64,000 nt of DNA. Origin: Desulfogranum mediterraneum DSM 13871. Its GTDB lineage: Bacteria > Desulfobacterota > Desulfobulbia > Desulfobulbales > Desulfobulbaceae. The notes under the pieces are model-generated. The model was not told the DNA's origin. It searched no databases and worked only from the letters and a program-made list of their open reading frames with translations. Below, piece by piece: positions 55,933 to 64,000 of this stretch. Within the stretch, counting starts at the first letter, position 1. Each line of letters begins with the position of its first letter. A program made the translations under genes and the position numbers. Where the stretch lies: positions 62,001-126,000 of the forward strand of contig NZ_AUCW01000007.1 of assembly GCF_000429965.1 (NCBI RefSeq), written 5' to 3'.

Positions 55933-58218
55933 TCAATCCTGGTTAAAGACCCTGGTCAGGTTATTATCGATGACATAACTGCAGATCCCCTTGGCCCCCT
56001 GGCGGGAATAGCCATACTTGCGTTGGAGATTATCAATCATAAAGGTCACATCGTTTTGAATCTTCCGATCATAGGTCTTGAAATCCTCCAGATCAAAATC
56101 CTTGACCGCCCGCCGGAAGTTCTCATTGTCGATAAAGGGTTCCAACACCTTGGTCTTGAGGGTGTGGATGTAACGGTCATGGAGCTGCTGAAAGAGGCTG
56201 GTCTCATCGATGGCCCGATTGTCGCGAATGATCTCCTGGGGCAGGGCCACGGTGGTATAGGATTTCTGGATGCTGTTCCTGAAATCCGCTGCCTCCGACT
56301 CACTCACCAGCAGACGCGACTCCACCTGCTGATAAAAGGCCTCGCCCACCTCCAGGCGATCACCGGTGTAGGTACAGACCGCAGAGCTGCCCGGCTCGAA
56401 GTTCACCGCAAAGATGTAGTTGCTGATATCTCTGGTGATCTGCTCCTTATTATAATAGTACAACGACTCTTTCACCTCCTGGAGCACCGTATAGTTGTAC
56501 ATCCGCAGCAGGGAATCGAGAAAGCCCTTGGGGAGAAAGTCTGGATCCTCCTTACAGTATTTGCGAAAAAAGACCCCGAGCATGGTCATATCGATCAGCT
56601 TGTCCTCCCGACCATAGAGGGTATAGAATTCATTAAACATCTTGATGGAATCGCGGCCGGAAAGTCCATCCCAGCCGTCTTTTTCAGAGTCCAGGATAAT
56701 CTTTCGCCGTCGCTTGGCAGTAAAACGCTCCACATCCTTGCCATCCAGCCAGGGCGGGATATAGCCGGTGAAGATCTCCATCTTCAGGAGAAGCAGATCC
56801 TTGTCACAGTAGAGCTGATAGTGTTCCGGCTCCTTGATCCATTCCCGCATGGCCTCGGAATGCGGCGTCAGCCGGGTGGCGATGATTACCCGGGCAAAGT
56901 TATGGAGCACCCGGGGCAGGAAGCTCTCCTCGATATGGCGCCCAAAGACAGCCCGATAGATATCCACCTCGGTTTTCAAATCCAACACATAGGGTATGTT
57001 GATATACTCGATCCGATCGCTGAGGGCCTGCAGGTCGGTGAGCACCTTCTTATCCTCGGGGTTCATCAGGGCAAAGAGCAGCGAGTTGACCCGCTCTTCG
57101 ATATCCCCGACCTTATGCACTCCGTCGCTGATGATGTTATGGAGTTCCATCAGCCTGCCGGTATTATGGGATTTGATATCCATCAGGGCGTGAATCCCGT
57201 TGTTGGTCTTGGCGTAGCGGGAATAGACATAATGTACCGGCCTGGAGCCGGTGAACAGGGCATCCAGACAGGGCTGAATATAGTCGTTGCGAATAACATT
57301 ATCCCTGGCCGGCTTATCCCCGGGATTAAAGACCGACACCCCCTCTCCCTGACGGCGGTTGAAGATATAGGGACGGGCAAAGACACACTCCATCACCTTT
57401 TCCGGATCCTTATACTGACGGAGCAGGGCCTCGTAGAGCGAGGTGCAGATGGTACAGGGCTCGTCGCGGAAGAGCCACTCAAACTGCTTCTCCGCATGGA
57501 GCCGCCACTTGAAGGCATCGTTGCCAAAGAGCTCGTCAAAGAATTGAGGTCGCACATCCTTGGGGATCATCAGGATGGGATTATCATGACTGGGACAGGG
57601 AATATTGAGCCACCGCTCCTGGTCTGGTTCCACTATCCCCGGATTCATCCCCCCCTTGAGCACTGAGCGTTCTTCATCCTGGAGCAGCTGCATCACCTTT
57701 TCCACAAAGGAGGTCGGCAGGGGCAGGGTGCCCAGGGCGATATCCGGTTGAGGCAAACGCCAGATCACCTCATAGCGGGCCCCCTCCAGGGTATTGGCAT
57801 AGGCCTCAAACTTCTGGAGCAGATTGTTGAGAAAGGTGGATTTACCGCTGCCATGGGGACCGTCAAAGATATAGATCTTATTCTGCTGGGCCCCCACCGC
57901 CAGAGACTCGACGTGGCGCATGAAACGGTTGGCAAAGAGACGATCAGCGAAAAAGGGGCGGTCAGATCCCTCGGCAAAGAGTCGGTTACAGTCGTAGCTC
58001 AGATAGTTGATCGACTCGGGGTCACCGTTGTACTCATCCACCCCCTCACAGATATGGGCCTGGACCATATCGGTATAGACCTGGTAGACATCCCTGATCA
58101 CCCGTTCCGGATTCTGGACCACCTCCTGTAAAAACTCGCCAAAGGAGAGCAGCGGCCGCTGCTGCCAGCTGCTCTCATGCCTTTGGAGATGGGCCATGGC
58201 TTTGCTTAAATCTCGCAT
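55933..58218 (-). CDS. PrkA-type AAA/serine kinase-like protein, divergent copy
   Basis: A 761-residue PrkA-family protein. The N-terminal AAA part has Walker A IFDGPHGSGKSTFLNNLL (about residue 117). It also has a large insertion (NPILMIPKDVRPQFFDELFG) and a CTICTSLYEALLRQYKDPE stretch before the sensor region. The C-terminal part resembles the PrkA kinase-like domain. It differs strongly from the second PrkA gene four genes upstream, so the two probably have different partners. PrkA in E. coli (YeaG) works with the DUF444 protein YeaH in nitrogen-starvation and stationary-phase responses. It is last in the operon prkA-DUF444-spoVR-prkA. Confidence 0.87.
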   Translation of the reverse strand: MRDLSKAMAHLQRHESSWQQRPLLSFGEFLQEVVQNPERVIRDVYQVYTDMVQAHICEGVDEYNGDPESINYLSYDCNRLFAEGSDRPFFADRLFANRFMRHVESLAVGAQQNKIYIFDGPHGSGKSTFLNNLLQKFEAYANTLEGARYEVIWRLPQPDIALGTLPLPTSFVEKVMQLLQDEERSVLKGGMNPGIVEPDQERWLNIPCPSHDNPILMIPKDVRPQFFDELFGNDAFKWRLHAEKQFEWLFRDEPCTICTSLYEALLRQYKDPEKVMECVFARPYIFNRRQGEGVSVFNPGDKPARDNVIRNDYIQPCLDALFTGSRPVHYVYSRYAKTNNGIHALMDIKSHNTGRLMELHNIISDGVHKVGDIEERVNSLLFALMNPEDKKVLTDLQALSDRIEYINIPYVLDLKTEVDIYRAVFGRHIEESFLPRVLHNFARVIIATRLTPHSEAMREWIKEPEHYQLYCDKDLLLLKMEIFTGYIPPWLDGKDVERFTAKRRRKIILDSEKDGWDGLSGRDSIKMFNEFYTLYGREDKLIDMTMLGVFFRKYCKEDPDFLPKGFLDSLLRMYNYTVLQEVKESLYYYNKEQITRDISNYIFAVNFEPGSSAVCTYTGDRLEVGEAFYQQVESRLLVSESEAADFRNSIQKSYTTVALPQEIIRDNRAIDETSLFQQLHDRYIHTLKTKVLEPFIDNENFRRAVKDFDLEDFKTYDRKIQNDVTFMIDNLQRKYGYSRQGAKGICSYVIDNNLTRVFNQD

Positions 58219-58237
58219 ATCGTTACCCCTGGACAGC

Positions 58238-59878
58238 TCACCAGATAGTCAGGACTTCATTCATCGACTTACGGTTTAACCGCTTCTTGTTCATGGTGTA
58301 GAGTATCCGTTCCCACTCCACCTGCTCAGCCGCCTCATCGCTCTTTTTCTTGGCCTCCCCCTTCTTGATCACCACCTCCGAGGTGAACAACTCCACCGGG
58401 CCACCCCAGAGATACTCAATCCCCATCATGGTGGGGCCGATGAAATCCGTGACCAGGGGCTTCCCCTCAAAGAGGTGATCCAGGCGCAGGGTATTATCCT
58501 CTGTGGTTGAGATGGTGATCGAGGGCGGATGGTAGAGGGAGGAGAGCACCATATTCTTATAGTGTTCTGCCTTGCGGCTCTTGACGTAATACTGCCAGGT
58601 CATCCGCTCCTTGTTGAGCCGTTTGCCGGAGACAAAGAGCTTATGCAGATCCACAAAGTCCTGATCAATGAACTGGCTGATGAACATGGAGTCGGCATAG
58701 TTCTCCCGCACCGAGAAGATGAACTGTTTGCCCCTGGCCAGGTTGCTGTCAAAGCGACGCCGCTCTTCCCGGTCGGTGAGACGGAGGTAGTCAAAACTGA
58801 GTTTGCCCCTGTCAGCCATCTCCTCCAGGTAATAGAAGAGCCGCATCCCCAGGGCATAGGGATTGAGCCCCACCCTGGGCAGGGAGGTGACCTTGGCGTT
58901 GACCCGGGCGAAATCGACCTCGTGGCCGGAAATCCGATCATCACTCAGGAACAGGGTCTCGTGCCAGTAGCTGGCCCAGCCCTCGTTGAGGATCTTGGTC
59001 CGGATCTGGGGCTGAAAGTAGAGGGAGGTGGAGCGAATGACCTCCATGACGGTCAACATCCAGCGATTCTCGTTGCGGCGGAGAAACTCGGACTGTTCCA
59101 TCAGAAACTGGAGCAGATCCAGACGCTGCGGCCCTCCCTCCTGCTCCTGGGATTTCTGGTGCAGGGTCTCCAGCTCCGGATACCTGACCTTGACCTCCTC
59201 CAGAAACAAGCGCCCCCCCCTTGCACGATCATCGCGGACATGCTGGTTATAGCGTTCAATCTCCTTGACATAGCTGACCACGGTAAACGAGCTCCTCTCC
59301 TGGAGGAAAACATCAAAGTAGTAATCGAGGAGGGACTGTTTTTGGGACCTGGAGTTACGCTCCAGCTCGCCCAGGGTGTTGAAGTAGCCCACCAGGTTAT
59401 CGATGGCCAGAGAGAATTCGATCACATAGTCGACCCAGTGCCCCTTTTCAGAACGGAGCTTGGCGATCAGACGCTTATCCGAGAGGGCCTTGCTGGTGAA
59501 ATCATAGTTCCAGGTATCCCGAAAAAAGAGGTTGTTCTGAAAAAAATCCATATGCCCCAGGACATGATAGAAGATCATCACGTTGAGCCAGTCGGGATTG
59601 TTATCGTTGTAGTAGGAGATGGGCGGACGGGTATTGATCACCGTCTCATAGGGATTGCTGGGGTAGAGCTCATAGCGCCCCTTTTCCTTGAGGATCTCCA
59701 CATCCTGAACCCAGTAATCATAGAGGGTGGGAATCATCACCTTGGGCGAGAGCTCGACCAGGTCGCGGTTGGTGACGATATACTCCAGACTCTCATCCTG
59801 AAACGAGAGACCGGCCTCCCGGGCCCGCTCCTTGCACCCTTCCATGATTCTTTTTGCATGCTGGCTGATCAGTTCCAT
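58238..59878 (-). CDS. SpoVR-family protein
   Basis: A 546-residue protein of the SpoVR family (first half conserved: IPTLYDYWVQDVEILKEKGRYELYPSNPYETVINTRPP, NEGWASYWHETL, RVNAKVTSLPRVGLNPYALGMRLF). SpoVR was named for Bacillus spore-cortex formation, but the family is widespread in non-sporulating bacteria, with YcgB in E. coli. It sits between DUF444 and a PrkA gene, the classical trio. Biochemical activity is not established. Short gaps imply a single transcript. Confidence 0.92.
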   Translation of the reverse strand: MELISQHAKRIMEGCKERAREAGLSFQDESLEYIVTNRDLVELSPKVMIPTLYDYWVQDVEILKEKGRYELYPSNPYETVINTRPPISYYNDNNPDWLNVMIFYHVLGHMDFFQNNLFFRDTWNYDFTSKALSDKRLIAKLRSEKGHWVDYVIEFSLAIDNLVGYFNTLGELERNSRSQKQSLLDYYFDVFLQERSSFTVVSYVKEIERYNQHVRDDRARGGRLFLEEVKVRYPELETLHQKSQEQEGGPQRLDLLQFLMEQSEFLRRNENRWMLTVMEVIRSTSLYFQPQIRTKILNEGWASYWHETLFLSDDRISGHEVDFARVNAKVTSLPRVGLNPYALGMRLFYYLEEMADRGKLSFDYLRLTDREERRRFDSNLARGKQFIFSVRENYADSMFISQFIDQDFVDLHKLFVSGKRLNKERMTWQYYVKSRKAEHYKNMVLSSLYHPPSITISTTEDNTLRLDHLFEGKPLVTDFIGPTMMGIEYLWGGPVELFTSEVVIKKGEAKKKSDEAAEQVEWERILYTMNKKRLNRKSMNEVLTIW

Positions 59879-59905
59879 GACACTCCGGAGTCAAGAGATT
59901 ACACG

Positions 59906-61297
59906 TCAAGAGATTAACTCTCTGATACCTTCAATCAATCGCGCCTCATTACTCTCCTGTCCTAAGACATCCAGACGGAGCAGATCCTTCTTCTCCTCCA
60001 GGAGACCGGACCTGCGCAGGTAGCGCTCCACCTCACTCTTGCCCGTGGCAATCAGGGTGTTTTCGGCGATGGTGATCCCGACCCGGCTGGCATACTTCAA
60101 CATCTTTTCCAGCTCAGGCAGGGTCTTTTCTCCCCTGGTATCCCAATCATCGCCATCGGTGCCGTGGAAGATATAGATGTTGTAGTCCCTGGCCAGCTCT
60201 TCCTGCTCCACGATCTCGTTGACCATGGCATAGGCCGCAGCCACCTGGGTGCCGCCTGCGACCCGGAGGTTGTAGTAGGTGTAGAAGTTGTCCACCTCCC
60301 GGGCCTCGGTGTCATGGAGGATGAACCTGGTCTCAATCTGGTTCTCATACTGGTAGGTGAGCCAGGAGTAGAGCAGGATATGCTGGTTGACCACCAGTTC
60401 GGTGGGCAACCCGCCCATGGAGCCGGAATAATCCCGGACAAAGAAGATCACGGCCTGGGACTCAAAGTCCTTCTCCCTGGAGAGGATGCGGTAGACCCGG
60501 TCACGGGGGGAGATGAGCAGTTCTGCGGGATCAATGGTGCGGTCCACCTGAATCCGCCCCAGGGCCACATTGGACTGGACGATCCGCCGCAGGGTAGACT
60601 TCTTGTCCAGAAACTGACCAAAGCCCCGGTTCTTATCGGTGAGGTCATAGACATACTTGGTCAGGGAACGTTTCTTGCCCTTGTCCTTGAGGTTGGGCAG
60701 TTTGAACTGCTCGGTGAGGATCCGTCCCAGATCATAGGCATTGGAATCCACCTCATGACTGGCGCCCTCTCCCTGGCCGGGCCCGCTGCCGCTTCCCTGC
60801 TCTTCCCGAACCGGCTGTTCTCCGATGACCTCGCCCTCTTCCCCGTCACCGGCACCGCCCTCTCCCTGCTCCCCTCCCTCTCCTTCACCATCCTCCTGGC
60901 CCGGGGTCCGGACCCGATCATGGAGAAACTTTTCCTCCACCGTGGTCGGCACGATCACGATCTTATCACTGCCGTCCCTACTGGGCTTGACGATCTTACC
61001 CAGACGGATCTTACGGGGAAAACCATCCTTCTCCCGCAGGGCATCACGTTCCAGGAGATAATCAAGGGAGTGGAGCGAGGCAAAGGAGGGAACCATGGGC
61101 TCATTCTGGTCCTGGAGGGAGAGCAGATCCTGCTGGTCATAGATTCCGGGCAGACGGTTGGGGGCGAAGAGGTGCTCATGATGCCGAGCCTCGCCCCCAT
61201 GAGCGGCAGCTGCCAACTCCTGATTGATCCGTTCTTCCTCTTGGGGGCTGACCCCCTCCTGCTTCAGCGCTGCATAGCGTTTCTGGAGGCTGTTCAT
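59906..61297 (-). CDS. DUF444 (YeaH/YhbH) protein with von Willebrand-like domain
   Basis: A 463-residue DUF444 protein. The first 110 residues are typical (HEHLFAPNRLPGIYDQQDLLSL). A low-complexity acidic/Gly linker (about 137-180: Glu, Gly, Gln) follows. The C-terminal part carries a von Willebrand A-like MIDAS start, VIFFVRDYSGSMGG (DxSxS type), and the later HGTDGDDW. The protein is a known partner of PrkA (YeaG-YeaH). It lies between spoVR and the first prkA. Confidence 0.92.
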   Translation of the reverse strand: MNSLQKRYAALKQEGVSPQEEERINQELAAAAHGGEARHHEHLFAPNRLPGIYDQQDLLSLQDQNEPMVPSFASLHSLDYLLERDALREKDGFPRKIRLGKIVKPSRDGSDKIVIVPTTVEEKFLHDRVRTPGQEDGEGEGGEQGEGGAGDGEEGEVIGEQPVREEQGSGSGPGQGEGASHEVDSNAYDLGRILTEQFKLPNLKDKGKKRSLTKYVYDLTDKNRGFGQFLDKKSTLRRIVQSNVALGRIQVDRTIDPAELLISPRDRVYRILSREKDFESQAVIFFVRDYSGSMGGLPTELVVNQHILLYSWLTYQYENQIETRFILHDTEAREVDNFYTYYNLRVAGGTQVAAAYAMVNEIVEQEELARDYNIYIFHGTDGDDWDTRGEKTLPELEKMLKYASRVGITIAENTLIATGKSEVERYLRRSGLLEEKKDLLRLDVLGQESNEARLIEGIRELIS

Positions 61298-61339
61298 TGG
61301 AGCTGCTCCTCTACGGCTGACTGGGTGTTCACAGGCGGG

Positions 61340-63400
61340 CTAGTTCTCGTCCACCTGGGTACAGAAGTACTCTATGGTCTTCTGGGCACAGGTGGTGCAG
61401 TAGCCCAGTTTATTGAGCATGGTCTCAATCATCCGGTCATAGAGTTTCTGGTTCTCCTCGTTGGTCCGGTTGGCCAGGGCCCCGATGAGACTGCCGGCCC
61501 CGGCGATATCCGACTTCAGCCGGACATCGGTCACCGCCTTGACCAGTTCCAGATTGTCCATGAAATCGTAATCCGGATTAACCGAGATCTTCTGACCATA
61601 GATCTTGCGGATCGAGGTCCGGAAGGACTCCTTCTGCTCCTTGGTCTTCAGGCCCAGATAATCTTCCACCGAATCGATGTAGCGCTCATCTATCTTCAGG
61701 GCCATGAGCTCGTCGGTCTGGGGATTCTTATACTTCCACATCTTATCGGCCCCCAGGTTCTCCGCATCGATGCCGATGATCATGTTGACGTAGTTGAGCA
61801 CATCCTTGCGTACGGCCAGGGGTTCATCCATATAGGCATTGAACATCTCGGTCATGATCCGCTCCCGGTACATCCCCTTGGCGATCTTGAGATCGTCGAG
61901 GAACTTGGCGCGATCACTGGCCTCGCTCACATAGTCCAGGATGATCCGCTCGATGGCGGTGAAGACATCGTAGGCAAACATGCAGCGCCCCTCGTTGGTC
62001 TCCGAGCTCTCCAAAAGCAGCTGCATCGAACGCCCCAGGTTACGCTGGCCCAGACCCTTCTGGCCGAAACGTTTGGTGATGTCATGCTCCTGGTTGAGGG
62101 TATCAATCACCTCGGAGAGGGTCTTGATACTCTTCTCGCCAGCCACCTCGCCGGCAGCCAGCTTCATGGTCTCGATGGGAGTCAGTTTCTCCGAGCGCGG
62201 CAGACGGGTCAGGACCACGGCCACCGAGGCGCTGTAGTTGAGGTTGGGGTCCTGGTGCATGATATCACCGGTCAGGGTGGTTTTCGACTCGTTGCCGATG
62301 GCATAGTTGGTCAGGTCCCGCTGCAGGGTGTAGTTGGTGTTATGGGAGACATAACAGATTCGACAGCGATCGATGATCGGGGCCTCTTCCTTCTCGGAAA
62401 GGAAGCGGTTGAACTCCGAGTTGTTGCTGGTGGCGATGATCAGGGTATCGATGGGCCACTTGTAGCCATCGATCTCGATGGAACGGTTCTGGATGATTCC
62501 CAGGTAGACCTGAACCAGGTCCTTCTTATTCTTAAAGATCTCGTCGCTGAAGTGGATACCGCCGCCGGCCACCCTGGCCAGGGCCCCTCGACGGAGATCA
62601 AAACGATAGGGGTTGTTGGTGTCCGAGATATGGAGCAGGCGCTGGATCGACTCCTCACCCAAGAGGTCCACGGCCGAGGAGGTGATCTTATCCTTGGCCG
62701 GATACTTGCCGGTCACCGTGCCCAGGCTCTCCATCAGGGGCACCGGAACCACCTCGATAAACTTCAACATCTCATCGACATCACCGTTGGTATGTTCCCG
62801 GATATCATTCCAGATATAGGCGGAACAGGCACCCAGGGGACGATAATTCTCGCTCCACTCTTCCAGCTGCTTGCCCGAGGCTCGAAACTTCCTGGCTATA
62901 AACGCCATGGAGTCTTCCCGGCTCTCCTGGAGGTTCATGGCCAGGACCATGGGATCCTCATAGATCTGGGACTCGATGGTCCGGATATGACCGTAGTGGG
63001 CCAACTGGTCGAGATTGATGAAGCGAAAGGTATACTTCCGGTTCTGGGGCACACTCAAAAACTGCCGGTAGAGGGTGCAGAGGTACTCCACCAGAAAGGT
63101 CTTGCCGTTGCCGGGTTCCCCCACCAGGACAAAGGCCATCTCCTTGGAAGAGCCGCCCTCGGAGGCATCTTTGACAAAGGAGACAAAGGAGTTGATCTCA
63201 TCGTACATGCCAACGATATGCTTCACGTCCTGACGAAATATTGTGAAGTCAAAGGTGTTCTTCCCGTTGACCAGAACCTTCTCAATGGGACTCTCAAGGA
63301 TCATGCGGCTGACGGCCTGAAATGCATTTTCAAAAACGCGTTCACCCTTCTTTACAGCTGAAACATGGGTGCTGAGCGAAGAATTTCGTCGGGTTGCCAT
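61340..63400 (-). CDS. prkA: PrkA-family AAA/serine protein kinase
   Basis: A 686-residue PrkA closer to the canonical form. It has Walker A FVLVGEPGNGKTFLVEYL (about residue 92), a Walker B/sensor region (RVAGGGIHFSDEIFKNK; TLIIATSNNSEFNRFL) and the kinase-like C-terminal half. The C terminus contains YCTTCAQKTIEYFC, three cysteines that could bind a metal. It is first of four genes and lies behind a consensus-like promoter. E. coli YeaG and Bacillus PrkA are starvation-stage proteins, so a stress or growth-phase role is likely. This is the second PrkA homologue of the operon. Confidence 0.92.
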   Translation of the reverse strand: MATRRNSSLSTHVSAVKKGERVFENAFQAVSRMILESPIEKVLVNGKNTFDFTIFRQDVKHIVGMYDEINSFVSFVKDASEGGSSKEMAFVLVGEPGNGKTFLVEYLCTLYRQFLSVPQNRKYTFRFINLDQLAHYGHIRTIESQIYEDPMVLAMNLQESREDSMAFIARKFRASGKQLEEWSENYRPLGACSAYIWNDIREHTNGDVDEMLKFIEVVPVPLMESLGTVTGKYPAKDKITSSAVDLLGEESIQRLLHISDTNNPYRFDLRRGALARVAGGGIHFSDEIFKNKKDLVQVYLGIIQNRSIEIDGYKWPIDTLIIATSNNSEFNRFLSEKEEAPIIDRCRICYVSHNTNYTLQRDLTNYAIGNESKTTLTGDIMHQDPNLNYSASVAVVLTRLPRSEKLTPIETMKLAAGEVAGEKSIKTLSEVIDTLNQEHDITKRFGQKGLGQRNLGRSMQLLLESSETNEGRCMFAYDVFTAIERIILDYVSEASDRAKFLDDLKIAKGMYRERIMTEMFNAYMDEPLAVRKDVLNYVNMIIGIDAENLGADKMWKYKNPQTDELMALKIDERYIDSVEDYLGLKTKEQKESFRTSIRKIYGQKISVNPDYDFMDNLELVKAVTDVRLKSDIAGAGSLIGALANRTNEENQKLYDRMIETMLNKLGYCTTCAQKTIEYFCTQVDEN

Positions 63401-63449
63401 CTCATACCCCCCTATGGCGGAAAAAGTGAGAGATCAATCTTGAAATATA

Positions 63450-63477
63450 ATTATATTATGGGCCCAACATCATTCAA
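63450..63477 (-). promoter_or_regulatory. Promoter of the prkA operon
   Basis: On the minus strand TTGAAT (forward 63472-63477) and perfect TATAAT (forward 63450-63455) are 16 bases apart, about 50 bases before the prkA start, in an AT-rich stretch. Confidence 0.75.
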
Positions 63478-63547
63478 TGCCAAGGGATTAATTGAAAAAA
63501 AAGAAAGAGGCGACCCGAGAAGGCCTGGAAAAAAAGAGGGGGACCGA

Positions 63548-63583
63548 CCGCTTATCCCCCGGGAGAACCCTGGGGATAAGCGG
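63548..63583 (-). terminator. Terminator of gpmI
   Basis: CCGCTTATCCCC and GGGGATAAGCGG form a perfect 12-bp stem with an inner GGG/CCC pair; on the minus strand seven T follow about 13 bases later. It lies about 30 bases beyond the gpmI stop. Confidence 0.75.
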
Positions 63584-63611
63584 CCGTGAGGGCTAACGGC
63601 CGGGCTGCAGT

Positions 63612-64000
63612 TCAAGCCTCCAGGCAGAGCAGAGAGGGTTCAAAGTGAGCCGGTGGGGTCAGGCCCAGCAGGGTGCAGAGGGTGGCAGCCACGTTGGCCA
63701 GTCCCGGCTGCTCCACCGGAGCCAGGGCAAAGCCATTGGCCTGGTTATAATCCTGGATCACGCAGGGCACCGGATTCCTGGTATGGGCCACCATGGGCAG
63801 CCGCTGGCCGTTCTTCTCGGTCCACATGCAGTCGGCATTGCCATGGTCTGCGGTTACCAGCACGATTCCGCCGGCCTTTTTCACCGCCTCCAGCAGGCGT
63901 CCCAGACAGAGGTCCACGGTCTCCACCGCAATCCGGACGCTGGACTCCACCCCGGTATGCCCGACCATGTCGCCGTTGGCGTAGTTGAGACGGATGAACT
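63612..64000 (-). CDS. gpmI: 2,3-bisphosphoglycerate-independent phosphoglycerate mutase, C-terminal part
   Basis: The gene enters from the right edge, so only the last 129 or so codons are visible. They contain RLNYANGDMVGHTG and VLVTADHGNADCMW, the manganese-binding DHGN of the alkaline-phosphatase-like catalytic domain, and the HTRNPVPCV segment. GpmI interconverts 3- and 2-phosphoglycerate in glycolysis. A strong hairpin terminator follows. It is upstream of, and on the same strand as, the prkA operon, but separated from it by terminator and promoter. Confidence 0.95.
   Translation of the reverse strand, partial: FIRLNYANGDMVGHTGVESSVRIAVETVDLCLGRLLEAVKKAGGIVLVTADHGNADCMWTEKNGQRLPMVAHTRNPVPCVIQDYNQANGFALAPVEQPGLANVAATLCTLLGLTPPAHFEPSLLCLEA

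Noticed and set aside
60164-63361. Plus-strand open frame of over 1000 codons opposite DUF444 and prkA
   Set aside because: Entirely antisense to two conserved genes; no signal peptide, domain or ribosome-binding site.

Overview
The window is a GC-rich, tightly packed bacterial chromosome segment with about 50 protein genes. I see no rRNA, tRNA, CRISPR, phage or insertion sequence. The organism is Gram-negative: it has a TonB receptor, MlaC, a periplasmic amidase and an RND-type exporter. It looks anaerobic: SPASM radical SAM enzyme, Dcu-type C4-dicarboxylate carrier with aspartase, and a split F-ATPase operon with two b-type subunits. My best guess is Desulfobacterota, perhaps Desulfobulbales. 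That is inference, because no sulfate-reduction or ribosomal marker gene lies in the window.

Layout. 1-4.6 kb: a truncated secreted-protein gene, a TonB-dependent receptor, and a tiny ribosomally made peptide gene (32 residues, Cys-Cys core) with its own consensus promoter and terminator, followed by a radical SAM/SPASM maturase. 4.6-9.7 kb: a fused endonuclease III-exonuclease III repair protein, then a three-gene exopolysaccharide control module (Wzz-like, ExeA-like ATPase, tyrosine kinase). 9.9-18 kb: two phosphoesterases, EF-P with its lysyl-modifying enzyme, a HIT protein, MutS and an AMIN-domain amidase. 18.3-24.4 kb: the F1/b part of ATP synthase (b', b, delta, alpha, gamma, beta, epsilon), minus strand, with a clear promoter and terminator.

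24.6-36.4 kb, minus strand, is the most striking region. It carries a stand-alone fatty-acid synthase set (ketosynthase, ACP, FabG, a FabZ-like dehydratase, a FabI-like reductase), two phytoene-desaturase-like FAD enzymes and a YkvA-type membrane protein, and then oleABCD, the head-to-head long-chain olefin pathway. Together these could build an unusual acyl chain and join two chains into a long hydrocarbon.

36.5-44.1 kb: alaS, then acetyl-CoA synthetase with a cNMP/CBS/DUF294 signalling protein and a DnaQ-like exonuclease. 44.9-49 kb: a large RND/MMPL-like exporter, a DUF2892 membrane protein and thioredoxin reductase. 49-50.9 kb: a TetR regulator, two tiny overlapping genes and mlaC, whose signal peptide holds a run of 15 C/G pairs that could be phase variable. 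51-54.3 kb: aspartase fused to a cyclic-nucleotide-binding-like domain, and its Dcu carrier. 54.5-55.8 kb: small hypothetical and PilZ-like genes. 55.9-63.4 kb: a stress cluster with two divergent PrkA-type kinases around DUF444 and SpoVR. The right edge cuts gpmI.
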